A stretch of 37,151 bases of DNA from CAIWAH01 sp043755815 (GCA_043755815.1 JAYUSF010000283.1:1-37151); one strand, 5' to 3'. Shown: positions 24,763 through 32,869, counted from the first letter of the stretch. Translations and numbers: made by a program. The notes: generated from the letters alone by a model not told the origin.

Positions 24763-25920
24763 TCAAATCCCCAAATCCAGCCCGAACAGCCGGCGGTGTT
24801 CCTTCATGCAGAAGCGGTCGGTCATCAGGGCCACGTAGTCGCACACGGCGCGGTGCAGTCCGTCGGTCTTCACGCGCCGGCGGGCGCCTTCGCCCATCTC
24901 GGCCGGGTTTTCCAGGTAGCTCTTGAAGACTTCCGCGAGCATCCGGATGGCGCGTTTGTTCGGTTCGTCCACGGCCTGGGAGTAATAGAGGTTCTGGTAA
25001 AGATACTTCCGCAGTTCCTGGTTCTGCTTTTTCCGCTCGGGGCTGTAGCGCACCAGTGAACGGCGGCAGGCACGGACGTCATCGGCCGACTTCACCTCGG
25101 CGGCGGCGATGGCGGCCTCGGTGTTCAGCACGACATCCGTGACCTGTTGGTCGATGATCTGTCGGATGGTGTAGTAGCGGCGGCTTTCGTCGGGAAGGTC
25201 GCCGAACTCCCGCTTCACATGCCGCGCCGCCAGTGCCCAGACCTTCACCTCCTTCAGCAGCTTCTTCTCGTCGAGCAGGCCGCAATCGAGTCCGTCGTCG
25301 AGGTCGTGGCTGTAGTAGGTGACCTCGTCGGCGAGGTTGGCGATCTGCGCCTCCAGCGAGGGTTGATGGTGGGGGAACGATTCGCCGCCGGGCGGGGTGT
25401 CGTAATGGGTCTGGTGCTTGGCGAGGCCTTCGCGGACTTCCCACGAGAGGTTCAGGCCGGGAAAGCGCGGATACTTGCGTTCCAATTCCTCCACGATGCG
25501 GAGGCTCTGGCGGTTGTGCTCGAACCCGCCGTGCTCCTTCATAAGCTGGTCGATGACGTGTTCGCCACGGTGACCGAAGGGCGAATGCCCGAGGTCGTGC
25601 GCCAGCGCGATGGTTTCGGCGAGATCTTCGTTGAGCCGGAGCGCGCGGGCGATGTTCCGCGAGATGGCGGCGACCTCCATCGTGTGCGTGAGACGGGTGC
25701 GCAGATGATCACCGGTGCCGTTGAGGAAGACCTGCGTCTTGTATTCCAGCCGGCGGAAGGCGCGGCTGTGGATCACGCGGTCGCGGTCGCGCTGGAATTG
25801 GGTTCGCCAAGTCGGGGGCTCTTCGGCGTGGACGCGTCCGCGGGTGTCGCCGCTCAGCTGGGCGAAGGGGGCGAGGAACTGGCGTTCGCGGGCTTCGAGT
25901 TCGGCGCGTGTGACCGGCAT
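24763..25920 (-). CDS. dgt: Deoxyguanosinetriphosphate triphosphohydrolase-like HD protein
   Basis: 385 residues from the ATG at 25920 (MPVTRAELEARERQFLAPFA); the longer open frame upstream runs through a palindromic repeat and is not part of the protein. The HD metal site is complete: His79 in RTRLTHTMEV, His108-Asp109 in ALAHDLGHSPFGHRGE, and Asp198 in ANLADEVTYYSHDLDD. The entry motif RDRDRVIHSRAFRRLEYKTQVF is typical of the dGTPase-like branch. These cytoplasmic enzymes hydrolyse dNTPs to nucleoside plus triphosphate and help control nucleotide pools. It is first of a minus-strand group with the DUF4375-like gene and recG. Confidence 0.93.
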   Translation of the reverse strand: MPVTRAELEARERQFLAPFAQLSGDTRGRVHAEEPPTWRTQFQRDRDRVIHSRAFRRLEYKTQVFLNGTGDHLRTRLTHTMEVAAISRNIARALRLNEDLAETIALAHDLGHSPFGHRGEHVIDQLMKEHGGFEHNRQSLRIVEELERKYPRFPGLNLSWEVREGLAKHQTHYDTPPGGESFPHHQPSLEAQIANLADEVTYYSHDLDDGLDCGLLDEKKLLKEVKVWALAARHVKREFGDLPDESRRYYTIRQIIDQQVTDVVLNTEAAIAAAEVKSADDVRACRRSLVRYSPERKKQNQELRKYLYQNLYYSQAVDEPNKRAIRMLAEVFKSYLENPAEMGEGARRRVKTDGLHRAVCDYVALMTDRFCMKEHRRLFGLDLGI

Positions 25921-25963
25921 GGCGCGAGCATAGGCGGCGGAAGGGACGAGGCGAGCGTCTTCC

Positions 25964-25990
25964 CAAAGTGCCGCCGGCGTCCCGCCGGCA
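25964..25990. repeat. Single REP hairpin upstream of dgt
   Basis: CAAAGTGCCGCCGGCGTCCC followed by GCCGGCA; same family as the repeats flanking the transposase in recG (CAAAGTGCCGCCGGC...GCCGGCGG). It lies in the 203-bp divergent region between dgt and the DUF58 gene. Confidence 0.75.
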
Positions 25991-26123
25991 TTCTTCAGCA
26001 GGCAAGCAGGCGGTTGAGTCTCCAAACACGACCGCGTCATCATCCCGGCAGCGCTCTCGAACTCCAACCTTGTTTGCCGGCCTGTCTCGGCGAACCTCCG
26101 GCCAACAGAATCACACTCCAGCC

Positions 26124-27059
26124 TTGAGCGCCTTGCTGACACCAGAACTTCTCCGCCGCCTTGAGCAGGTCCAGATGCTCGCGGCGCGGCGTGCCAAGAG
26201 TTCGCTCAAGGGCGAGCGCCGCAGCAAGGCCCGCGGCCTGAGCGTCGAGTTCGCCGATCACCGGAACTATGTCCTTGGCGACGACCTTCGTTACCTCGAC
26301 TGGAACCTCTTCGGCCGGCTCGACCGCCTGTTCCTCAAGCTCTATGAAGAGGAACGCGAACTGCCGGTCCGCATCTTCCTGGACGCCAGCGAGAGCATGA
26401 ACTTCGGCGAACTCTCGAAGTTCGACTTCGCCCGCCAGATGGCCGCGGCGGTCGGCTACGTCGCCCTGTGCGGCTTCGACCGCGTGACCGTGGACCTCTT
26501 CCCCCGCGCCGATTCACGACCCGCTTCTGCCACGGACAATTCCGCAATCCGCATTCCGCAATCCGCATTCGAAGGTGCCCTGCGCTCGGTCCGCGGCAAG
26601 AAGTCCGCGATGCAGTTTTTCCAGAACCTCACCGGCTTGACCGCTGGCGGCACCGCCGACTTCAACGGCGCGCTCAAACGCGGCGCCATGGAGGCCCGGC
26701 AGGCCGGCGTCGCGATGGTGCTCAGCGACTTCCTCGATCCCGCGGGTTACGAGGCCGGCCTGACCGCCCTGGTCGGACGCGGCTTCCAGATCAACGCCGT
26801 GCAGATTCTCGCGCCGGAGGAACTCGACCCGACCACCTTCGGCGACCTGCGGTTGGTGGATGCCGAATCCGGCTTCGAACAGGAGGTCACCTTCGGTAAA
26901 TACCGGCTCAAGGCCTACCAGCAAACCGTGGCCAACTACGTCCAGCGCCTCCGCGAATACTGCGCCGGCCGCGGCATCCGTTTCTTCAGCGTCAGCAGCG
27001 CCACGGACCTCGGCGACCTGCTCCTGAAACAGCTCCGGGCGTCGGAGGTGTGGGCGTGA
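26124..27059 (+). CDS. DUF58 (VWA-like) protein with a small in-frame repeat insertion
   Basis: About 311 residues; a TTG at 26124 fits the usual N-terminus of the family (LSALLTPELLRRLEQVQMLAARRAKSSLKGERRS), while an ATG at 26172 would cut it short. The diagnostic core is intact: VEFADHRNYVLGDDLRYLDWNLFGRLDRLFLKLYEEERELPV in pieces, and a DASESMNF metal-site-like motif. DUF58 proteins partner with MoxR ATPases and BatA/VWA membrane proteins in envelope or chaperone-like systems. A VWA membrane gene lies 3.3 kb downstream; MoxR is not in the window. Between FPRAD and EGALRSVRGKKS sit about 18 extra residues (SRPASATDNSAIRIPQSAF) encoded by a tandem 14-bp repeat. The stop overlaps the next gene's GTG. 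Confidence 0.85.
   Translation: MSALLTPELLRRLEQVQMLAARRAKSSLKGERRSKARGLSVEFADHRNYVLGDDLRYLDWNLFGRLDRLFLKLYEEERELPVRIFLDASESMNFGELSKFDFARQMAAAVGYVALCGFDRVTVDLFPRADSRPASATDNSAIRIPQSAFEGALRSVRGKKSAMQFFQNLTGLTAGGTADFNGALKRGAMEARQAGVAMVLSDFLDPAGYEAGLTALVGRGFQINAVQILAPEELDPTTFGDLRLVDAESGFEQEVTFGKYRLKAYQQTVANYVQRLREYCAGRGIRFFSVSSATDLGDLLLKQLRASEVWA
26541..26568 (+). repeat. Tandem 14-bp repeat inside the DUF58 gene
   Basis: Two perfect copies of TCCGCAATCCGCAT. They encode part of SAIRIPQSAF, which has no counterpart in the usual DUF58 sequence. It is a dispersed-repeat type carried in frame. Confidence 0.8.
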
Positions 27060-27664
27060 CGAAGGCTGACACAGGCGGCGGGAGTGGTGAACGGCTCATG
27101 GGCTACACCGTGTGGGCGCCGGACAACGGAACCCATATGTGGGCTGATCCGAAAACGCGCGGCACTCCCCCGCCGGGTGTGCTCTGTGACGCCTGCGGCC
27201 AGCGGATTGACTACCACGCAATCAATCCGAACTACAAACCTCCCCGGAGCTACTACGACCTGTGTCGCGCTTACGATGGAGATCTCTTCGTCTCTCCAAG
27301 GTTGCGCGAGTGGCTGGAGGCTCAGTCGCTGGAAGGCTTGAGGTTTGTTGAGCTGCCCAAGTCTGAGCGCTACTTCGTGCTGCAAACGACAAACATTCTG
27401 ACATACATCCCCGCACCTACCACAAAACGGGAAGAGTTCTGCGCGGTCTGCCGACAACACAAGTCAGTCTGGGGCAACCAACCCGAGACGGCGCGTTATG
27501 AAAACGTTCCCGACCCGATCCAACGGGGAATCTACTTCAGCGACATCAAGGTCGGCTATGGGCCACAGATGGGACCTTTGCTGATTGTTGGCATCGACAC
27601 TTGGCAGAACATGCTAGCCCAAAACTTCAAAGGCCTGAACGGCGGAAAACCGATCATCAACTGA
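27056..27664 (+). CDS. Unknown protein with two CxxC motifs
   Basis: 202 residues from a GTG at 27056 that overlaps the DUF58 stop (GTGA); an ATG at 27098 is an alternative. Two CxxC pairs, CDACGQ near residue 43 and CAVCRQ near residue 124, could bind one zinc. Between them is an aromatic-rich stretch (PPRSYYDLCRAYDGDLFVSPRLREWL). A resemblance to the double-CxxC family of myxobacterial proteins is possible but weak. The sequence looks less GC-rich than the DUF58 gene, which hints at later arrival in spite of the tight overlap. No membrane segment or signal peptide. No function assigned. Confidence 0.65.
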   Translation: MTKADTGGGSGERLMGYTVWAPDNGTHMWADPKTRGTPPPGVLCDACGQRIDYHAINPNYKPPRSYYDLCRAYDGDLFVSPRLREWLEAQSLEGLRFVELPKSERYFVLQTTNILTYIPAPTTKREEFCAVCRQHKSVWGNQPETARYENVPDPIQRGIYFSDIKVGYGPQMGPLLIVGIDTWQNMLAQNFKGLNGGKPIIN

Positions 27665-27694
27665 TCGTGCCACGCTCCCAAACACCAACGCCAC

Positions 27695-27717
27695 AGGCTT
27701 GTCGCCAGAGCCTTTTT
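27695..27717 (+). terminator. Possible weak intrinsic terminator
   Basis: AGGCT, a 9-nt loop and AGCCT, followed by TTTTT, lie between the CxxC gene and vapB. The stem is only 5 bp, so efficiency is doubtful. Confidence 0.4.
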
Positions 27718-27732
27718 GCCTAGCCTTTCCCC

Positions 27733-27960
27733 ATGAGCGCAAAAACCGTCGAACAGATCATGGAGCGGGTGAAAGCCCTGCCGGAGCCAGCGCAACTGAT
27801 CTTCCTGCATTCCTTGGAGAATTATCCCGCCGAGCCCAAACTTGGACCATTGGCCAAACACTTCGGCGTGATTGACCAGGAAACAGGCAAAGAAATGGAG
27901 CGCATCATCGAAGAGTGCTTCGAGCAGGTGAATCCCGATGAATGGAACCGTCTGCCTTGA
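27733..27960 (+). CDS. Putative antitoxin paired with a PIN toxin
   Basis: 75 residues, acidic, all-helical in appearance (MSAKTVEQIMERVKALPEPAQLIFLHSLENY in pieces; ETGKEMERIIEECFEQVNPDEW). It overlaps the PIN-domain gene by 23 bp, which with its size marks it as the cognate antitoxin. No clear AbrB or ribbon-helix-helix motif is visible, so the family is left open. Confidence 0.75.
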   Translation: MSAKTVEQIMERVKALPEPAQLIFLHSLENYPAEPKLGPLAKHFGVIDQETGKEMERIIEECFEQVNPDEWNRLP

Positions 27961-28327
27961 TAGCAGTGTCCTGATCCGCTGCCTCCGCGGCGACGCCGAC
28001 TTTCGATCCAGAGTCGTCGCCGTTCCTCTGCCGATCATTCCGGTGATCGTCCTGGCCGAGTTGCTGGTGGGTGCCCTGCTGTCCCGCAAGCCGGAGGAGG
28101 AACGCCAGCGGGTCGAACAGTTGGCAGCCGATTGCCAAGTCGCGTCTCCCAACGTTGCCACGGCGGTTCGGTTCGCAGAAATCAAGGCTGCTCTGCGGAA
28201 AGCAGGAACACCGATTCCCGACCACGACATCTGGATCGCCGCCCTCTGCATCCAGCACGACTGGGAACTAGCCTTTCGCGACAAGCATTTTCCGCTCGTC
28301 CCCGGCCTCCGCTGCCTGCCTTGGTGA
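27938..28327 (+). CDS. vapC: VapC-type PIN-domain ribonuclease toxin
   Basis: 129 residues. The four acidic residues of the PIN active site are placed as expected: Asp8 (VCLDSSVLI), Glu41 (VLAELLVGAL), Asp97 (PDHDIWIAALCIQH) and Asp115 (LAFRDKHF). VapC toxins are Mg-dependent RNases that cut tRNA or rRNA when released from the antitoxin. The gene starts within the antitoxin gene. Downstream, the sulfite dehydrogenase gene begins 6 bp after its stop. Confidence 0.92.
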   Translation: MNGTVCLDSSVLIRCLRGDADFRSRVVAVPLPIIPVIVLAELLVGALLSRKPEEERQRVEQLAADCQVASPNVATAVRFAEIKAALRKAGTPIPDHDIWIAALCIQHDWELAFRDKHFPLVPGLRCLPW

Positions 28328-28332
28328 ACCGC

Positions 28333-29562
28333 ATGAACCTTTTCCCGCATTCCGTCTCCCGCCGCGACTTCCTCCGCGCCGGCTCATTGCTGGCCGCATC
28401 GCTACCGGCGGCGCAGCTCCTCGCCGCCGACTCCATCACCCTGCCCTTCACCAACGGCGAACGCCCGCTGGTGAAGTATCCGCAGAAGCGCCCGCTCATC
28501 CGGCTGACCACGCGGCCGCCGCAGTTGGAGACGCCCTTTAGCGTCTTCAACGAAAGCCTGCTCACGCCGAACGACGCCTTCTACGTCCGCTATCACCTCA
28601 CCAATTCGCCGCCCAAGCCCGAGGCGCTCCAGCCGGAGACATTCCGCCTGACCGTGAAGGGCAAGGTCGCGACGCCGATCACCCTGTCGGTCGAGGAACT
28701 GAAGACGCGCTTCGAGAATGCCGAGGTCGTCGCGGTGAACCAATGTTCCGGCAACAGCCGCGGTTTCTTCCAGCCCCGCGTGCAGGGCGGTCAGCTCGGC
28801 CACGGTGCGATGGGTTGCGCCCGCTGGCGCGGCGTGCGGCTGGCCGACGTGCTCAAGGCCGCTGGCCTCGACGCTGCGGCGAAGCAGGTCGTCTTCAACG
28901 GCCTGGACACACCCTTCCTGCCCGCGACGCCGGACTTCCTGAAGGCCATCGACACCGACCAGGCGCTGGACCCGGAAATCCTGCTGGCCTTCGAGCAGAA
29001 CGGCGAGCCGCTGCCCTGGCTCAACGGCTTCCCGCTCCGCCTCGTCGTGCCCGGCCACTACGGCACATACTGGATCAAGCACCTGCACGAGATCACGGTC
29101 ACCGATGCCGAGTTCAAGGGCTTCTTCATGAACCCCGGCTACCGCATCCCCGACGATCCGTGCGCCGCCATCGAACCGGGCACTACGCCCAAGCGAACCG
29201 TGCCGATCTCGCGCTTCAACGTGCGCTCGTTCCTCACCAGCGTCGAAGCCGGCGCGACGCTAAAGGTCGGCGTCCAAACGCTCGTCCGCGGCATCGCCTT
29301 CGACGACGGCCACGGCATCCGCGAAGTCGTGTTCTCCGCGGACGGCGGCCGTTCCTGGCGCGCGGCAGAACTCGGCAAGCCGCAGGACAAATTCGCCTTC
29401 CGCGAATGGACCGTCGCCTTCACGCCGGAACGTGCCGGTCCGCTCACCCTGATGGCCAAGGCCACGAACCGCCTCGGCCAATCCCAGCCGCTGGAACCGC
29501 TCTGGAACCCGTCCGGCTACATGCGCAACTGCGTCGAACCCATCTCCGTCCATGTCGCCTAA
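28333..29562 (+). CDS. sorA: Molybdenum sulfite dehydrogenase/oxidase, catalytic subunit
   Basis: 409 residues from the ATG at 28333. A Tat signal (SRRDFLRAGSLLAASLPAAQLLAA) shows export of a folded cofactor protein. The Mo-pterin domain carries the ligand Cys138 in NQCSGNSRGFFQP and MGCARWRGVRLADVL, PGHYGTYWIKHL and FFMNPGYRIPDDP. The C-terminal Mo-co dimerisation domain (about 285-405) has VFSADGGRSWRAAELG. With the cytochrome gene that overlaps its end by 11 bp this matches SorAB, which oxidises sulfite to sulfate in the periplasm and passes electrons to the haem subunit. Other members of the family act on protein methionine sulfoxide or unknown substrates, but the haem partner favours SorA. 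Confidence 0.88.
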   Translation: MNLFPHSVSRRDFLRAGSLLAASLPAAQLLAADSITLPFTNGERPLVKYPQKRPLIRLTTRPPQLETPFSVFNESLLTPNDAFYVRYHLTNSPPKPEALQPETFRLTVKGKVATPITLSVEELKTRFENAEVVAVNQCSGNSRGFFQPRVQGGQLGHGAMGCARWRGVRLADVLKAAGLDAAAKQVVFNGLDTPFLPATPDFLKAIDTDQALDPEILLAFEQNGEPLPWLNGFPLRLVVPGHYGTYWIKHLHEITVTDAEFKGFFMNPGYRIPDDPCAAIEPGTTPKRTVPISRFNVRSFLTSVEAGATLKVGVQTLVRGIAFDDGHGIREVVFSADGGRSWRAAELGKPQDKFAFREWTVAFTPERAGPLTLMAKATNRLGQSQPLEPLWNPSGYMRNCVEPISVHVA

Positions 29563-29929
29563 GCTCCGACTCAAACTCACCCGCTTCGCCGTGCGCCGCC
29601 TTGTCGCGGCCTTCTGCGTGCTCACCGCGCCGCTCGCCGAGATCCCGGTCGAGCCCGCGAAGAATCCCTTCGCCGCCGACGCCTGGAAACTGCCCGAGGG
29701 CCAGCCCGCCTTCCGCGCCGGCCCCGACGCCGACCTCGCGACGAACAACTGCCTGCTCTGTCATTCTGCGGACTACGTCGCGACGCAACCCCAGCTGACA
29801 CGCGCCCAATGGCAGGCCGGCGTGGAAAAGATGCGCGGTAAGTTCGGTGCCCCGATCACGACCAACAACGTGCCCGCCCTCGTGGACTACCTGACCGCCA
29901 ACTACGGCAAAGAGAATCCGGCAAAGTGA
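29552..29929 (+). CDS. sorB: c-type cytochrome subunit of the sulfite dehydrogenase
   Basis: 125 residues with an N-terminal signal sequence (RLVAAFCVLTAPLAEI). One haem c site, Cys67-Leu-Leu-Cys70-His71, in TNNCLLCHSADYV, is followed by QPQLTRAQWQAGVEKMRGKFGAPI, the pattern of SorB-like sulfite:cytochrome c subunits with a distal Met (Met96-type) ligand region, and LVDYLTANYG. It starts inside the last codons of sorA (11-bp overlap), as expected for a two-subunit enzyme. Confidence 0.9.
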   Translation: MSPKLRLKLTRFAVRRLVAAFCVLTAPLAEIPVEPAKNPFAADAWKLPEGQPAFRAGPDADLATNNCLLCHSADYVATQPQLTRAQWQAGVEKMRGKFGAPITTNNVPALVDYLTANYGKENPAK

Positions 29930-29975
29930 TGAGCATGGTGCATCCAGCTTGGGTGAAGGGACAGGAAGTGACTCC

Positions 29976-30182
29976 TGGCCCGCCCTCACCCCGGCCCTCT
30001 CCCCCGGGGAGAGGGGGAAACTCACGACGCACCGATTCGTCCTCACGCCACGATCTTCGATTCAGCACTTCCCCTTTCCCGCAAACCCACCGCAGTCCTC
30101 GCCAGCCAACCTTGCGGAGTCTTGTGGCGACCGCGGGCTGCTCCCTCTCCCCGGGGGAGAGGGCCGGGGTGAGGGCGGGCCA
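29976..30182. mobile_element. MITE-like inverted-repeat element, copy 1
   Basis: 207 bp with 40-bp perfect terminal inverted repeats starting TGGCCCGCCCTCACCCCGGC. Each arm itself contains a CCCTCTCC...GGAGAGGG palindrome. The centre (about 125 bp) has no gene; CTTCGATTCAGC near its middle recurs in the other copies. It lies in the 397-bp gap between sorB and the VWA gene. Related copies at 32261-32446 and 36239-36448. Confidence 0.85.
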
Positions 30183-30231
30183 CTTCACTCTTTCCTCCGA
30201 GTCATCCGCCACGGACTTTGAATTGGCTGTT

Positions 30232-30250
30232 CGCGGCTCAGAGAGCCGCG
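30232..30250. repeat. REP hairpin CGCGGCTC-AGA-GAGCCGCG
   Basis: A perfect 8-bp stem, followed by CTCCCGG. The same family occurs as an inverted pair at 34470-34554 (CGCGGCTCTCTGAGCCGCG and its CTCCCGG flank). Confidence 0.75.
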
Positions 30251-30326
30251 CTCCCGGCGCCAATTCCCCCTGCCCGTTCTCCGCTTCGCACCTTCGCGCC
30301 TTCGCTGTTCAATCCGCTTTCCCTTC

Positions 30327-32201
30327 GTGAGCTTCTTAACTCCATTGGCGTTTCTGTTCGCGCTGTCGCTCCCGGCGGTGGTGGTGTTTTACCTGCTCAA
30401 GCGGAAGCGCGTGGTGAAGCTCGTGCCCTCGACGCTGCTCTGGCAGAAGTTCCTCGCCGAGACCCAGGCCAGCGCGCCGTTCCAGAAGCTCCGCCACAAC
30501 TGGCTGCTCCTCCTACAGCTCCTGCTCCTGCTCCTGCTCGTCCTCGCGCTCGCCCGCCCCTACTTCGCGGGCAAGGCCGGCGAAGGCTCGCTTCAGGTCG
30601 TCATCCTCGACGCCAGCGCCTCGATGCAGGCGACCGACGAAACACCCAGCCGTTTCGAGAAGGCTCGCGCCGAGGCGTTGAAGCTCGTGGACGGCCTGAA
30701 GACCGGCTTCGGCAAGGACAGCCAGCAGATGCTCGTGATGGTTGCCGGCGCCAACGCCGAGGTGAAACAATCCGCCACCTCCGAGAAGGCCGCCCTGCGC
30801 CGCGCGTTCGAGTCAGCCAAGGTCACCGACTCGCCTACGCGCCTCGCCGAAGCGCTGCGCGTCGCCGAAACCCTGACTCGCGACCGGGCCGGCGCGGAGA
30901 TCCACCTCTTCAGCGATGGCGCGGGCGTGGACCTGAGCGAGTTCGAGAGCAAGGACCTGAAGCTGTCGTTCCACCGCGTTGGGTCGCGGGGCAACAACGC
31001 CGCCGTCACGACGCTCGACGTGAAGCCGAATCCCGAGGACCCGACCCGCCGGGCCATCTTCACCAGCGTCGCCAACTACGGCCTCACGCCCGTGGACGCC
31101 ACGTTGGAGCTCCGATTCGACGATCAGGTGGTCGAGACCAAGGCCATTACCGTCGGACCGACCAACACCACGCCGGTCGTCTTCGTCGCCGGCCAGCCGC
31201 AGGACGGCGTCTTCACGGTGAAGCTCAATCACGACGACGACCTCGCCGCGGACAACGAGGCCCGCGTCGTCAGCCGACTGCCGTTGCCGGTGCGGGTGCT
31301 GCTCGTGACCAAGGGCAATCGCTTCCTCGAAAAGGCGCTCGTCGGAGCCGGCCCAAACGTCGAACTGGCGACCGCCACCGACTTCACCGACACCGACGCC
31401 AAGTTCGACCTCGTCGCGCTTGATGACATCACGCCCACCGTCTGGCCCGGCGGCAACGTGCTCGCCATCCACGTCGCCAACACCAATTGGTTCCCGGGCG
31501 GCATCGGCGAACTGGACGGCCCGGCCATCGTGGACTGGCGCAACACGCATCCGCTGCTGCGCTTCGTCAGCTTCGACAACGTGCAGATCGCCCAGAGCCT
31601 CGCCGTGAAGACGCCGACCTGGGCCGTCGCGCTCGTGGATTCGCCGCAGGCGCCGCTCGTGCTCGCCGGCGAACTCGGCCGCCAGCGCATCGTCTGGATC
31701 GGCTTCGACACGCTCCAGAGCACCTGGCCGCTGCGCATCAGCTACCCGATCTTCCTCGCCAACGTGGTGGACTGGCTCAACCCCGCCAGCGCCGCCGCCG
31801 CGCAATTCTCCATCCGCGCCGGCGACGCCTTCCGGATGCCGCTCGGCGACTATCTCGCGCCCAGTGCCGGCGCGCTCACCGCCAAGATCACGCCGCCCGG
31901 CGGACCCGAACGCACCATCCCGCTCGACGCCACCGCGCGCGAACTCGTCTTCGGCGACACCGGCAAACAGGGCGTCTACCGCGTCACGCTCGGCACGAAC
32001 CAGCTCGCCTTCGCCGCCAACCTGCTCGACCCGGTAGAAAGTAACCTGAAGCCGCGCGACGAACTCAGCCTCGGCCGCCGCGGCGAAGTCACCGCCACAA
32101 CGCTCAAGCGGGCCAACCTGGAATACTGGCGCTGGTTCGCCCTCGCCGGCCTCGCCGTGATGATGGTCGAGTGGTGGTGGTTCCACCGGAGGACGGCGTG
32201 A
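30327..32201 (+). CDS. BatA/VWA-type membrane protein
   Basis: 624 residues from a GTG at 30327. The N-terminal BatA region has two membrane helices (about 5-24 and 58-77) around KRKRVVKLVPSTLLWQKFL. A von Willebrand A-like domain begins at about 88, with metal-site motif Asp95-x-Ser97-x-Ser99 in VVILDASASMQ. A CARDB-like beta domain is likely at about 225-310, then a glutamine amidotransferase-like region (VLLVTKGNRFLEKAL, WIGFDTLQSTWPLR), and a last helix at about 601-618 before WWWFHRRTA. Such proteins work with DUF58 proteins and MoxR ATPases at the inner membrane; a DUF58 gene lies upstream, separated by inserted genes. The last 45 bp are duplicated at 32870-32914. Confidence 0.88.
   Translation: MSFLTPLAFLFALSLPAVVVFYLLKRKRVVKLVPSTLLWQKFLAETQASAPFQKLRHNWLLLLQLLLLLLLVLALARPYFAGKAGEGSLQVVILDASASMQATDETPSRFEKARAEALKLVDGLKTGFGKDSQQMLVMVAGANAEVKQSATSEKAALRRAFESAKVTDSPTRLAEALRVAETLTRDRAGAEIHLFSDGAGVDLSEFESKDLKLSFHRVGSRGNNAAVTTLDVKPNPEDPTRRAIFTSVANYGLTPVDATLELRFDDQVVETKAITVGPTNTTPVVFVAGQPQDGVFTVKLNHDDDLAADNEARVVSRLPLPVRVLLVTKGNRFLEKALVGAGPNVELATATDFTDTDAKFDLVALDDITPTVWPGGNVLAIHVANTNWFPGGIGELDGPAIVDWRNTHPLLRFVSFDNVQIAQSLAVKTPTWAVALVDSPQAPLVLAGELGRQRIVWIGFDTLQSTWPLRISYPIFLANVVDWLNPASAAAAQFSIRAGDAFRMPLGDYLAPSAGALTAKITPPGGPERTIPLDATARELVFGDTGKQGVYRVTLGTNQLAFAANLLDPVESNLKPRDELSLGRRGEVTATTLKRANLEYWRWFALAGLAVMMVEWWWFHRRTA
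32157..32201 (+). repeat. 45-bp direct repeat, copy 1 (3' end of VWA gene)
   Basis: Starts GTGATGATGGTCGAG and ends GAGGACGGCGTGA, including the gene's stop. Matches 32870-32914 at 44 of 45 positions. Confidence 0.9.
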
Positions 32202-32260
32202 CAGAATCCAGCGTCAGCAGCGATCATCAGATGGGAAGGCAAGCTGCCAAGTCAGGCCAC

Positions 32261-32446
32261 TCCCGCCCTCACCTCGTCCCTTTCCCCCAAGGAGAGGGAG
32301 AAGCTCACGCCGCGCTGCGACTCCATGCACACCGCGCTTTGATTCAGCAAGGACAGGACAGTATTCGGCCGTCTGGATTGTGGAGGCTTCCCGGTCAGGA
32401 GTGCTTTCCCCTCTCCCCGGGGGAGAGGGTTAGGGTGAGGGCGGGC
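32261..32446. mobile_element. MITE-like inverted-repeat element, copy 2
   Basis: The arms CCCGCCCTCACCTCGTCCC (left) and the complement of AGGGTTAGGGTGAGGGCGGG (right) match copy 1 imperfectly. The centre contains TTTGATTCAGC as in copy 1. Its right end runs into the MazF-type toxin gene and supplies that gene's present C-terminus. Confidence 0.8.
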
Positions 32447-32613
32447 GAACCTCTCGCTTCAAAGCCCGCTTCACCCGCCATGTCGCTCGGAACCTCAAAG
32501 CTGTCTCCCGGAAACGAACCGGAACCTACGACGATAGCCGGCCGCACCTTGCTGCTGTTCAAGTCCGTAAAGGGAATTGGCAGGAGGACAATGTCATCTC
32601 TGAAGCAGCTCAT
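32395..32613 (-). pseudogene. MazF/PemK-type toxin gene truncated by a MITE-like element
   Basis: Only the first 43 or so residues are toxin-like (MSCFRDDIVLLPIPFTDLNSSKVRPAIVVGSGSF in pieces: the N-terminal strand pair and R-P-A-I-V-V of the PemK/MazF barrel). The frame then passes through sequence joined to the repeat element and ends SPALTLTLSPGERGKHS, which is translated repeat. A normal toxin is about 110-120 residues, so about two thirds are missing and the product is almost surely inactive. It overlaps the antitoxin gene by 20 bp. Confidence 0.8.
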
Positions 32614-32809
32614 TGAAGACGTCGTCAGCCGAGTTGTCCCAAACCTTCATCAGCGTGCGCTCCGACTGGGTGAGCCATTCTTGACGCTCGACGTCGTTGG
32701 CTGTCTCCGCGGTCAGCGTCAATTGCACGCGGGCGTGCTCCGGCAGCAGCAGCGGCTTCAAAGGCTTAAGCCAACCCTGCTCGTAAACGGCATCCACGAC
32801 GGTTGTCAT
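32594..32809 (-). CDS. AF2212/DUF104-type antitoxin
   Basis: 71 residues: MTTVVDAVYEQGWLKPLKPLLLPEHARVQLTL in pieces, the typical small beta opening (V-x-A-V-Y-E-x-G-x-L-x-P-L) of the AF2212-like antitoxins, followed by a helical tail (ERQEWLTQSERTLMKVWDN). Its toxin partner, overlapping at the 3' end, is truncated, so this is an orphan antitoxin. The pair lies inside the 668-bp segment bounded by the 45-bp repeats. Confidence 0.82.
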   Translation of the reverse strand: MTTVVDAVYEQGWLKPLKPLLLPEHARVQLTLTAETANDVERQEWLTQSERTLMKVWDNSADDVFNELLQR

Positions 32810-32869
32810 GGCGGCACGCTACCGGAAAGCTCGCCTTGGACAAGCCGGAGCTTTGTCACCGCGCCTAGT

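Noticed and set aside
29976..30182. CRISPR-like repeats
   Set aside because: The repeats are an inverted pair around a single centre, not a regular direct array with spacers.
29926..30330. Possible small gene between sorB and the VWA gene
   Set aside because: The translation is mostly inverted-repeat and REP sequence (PSPRPSPPGRGG type).
30813..32186. 457-codon open frame antisense to the VWA gene
   Set aside because: Shadow frame with biased composition and no recognisable domain.
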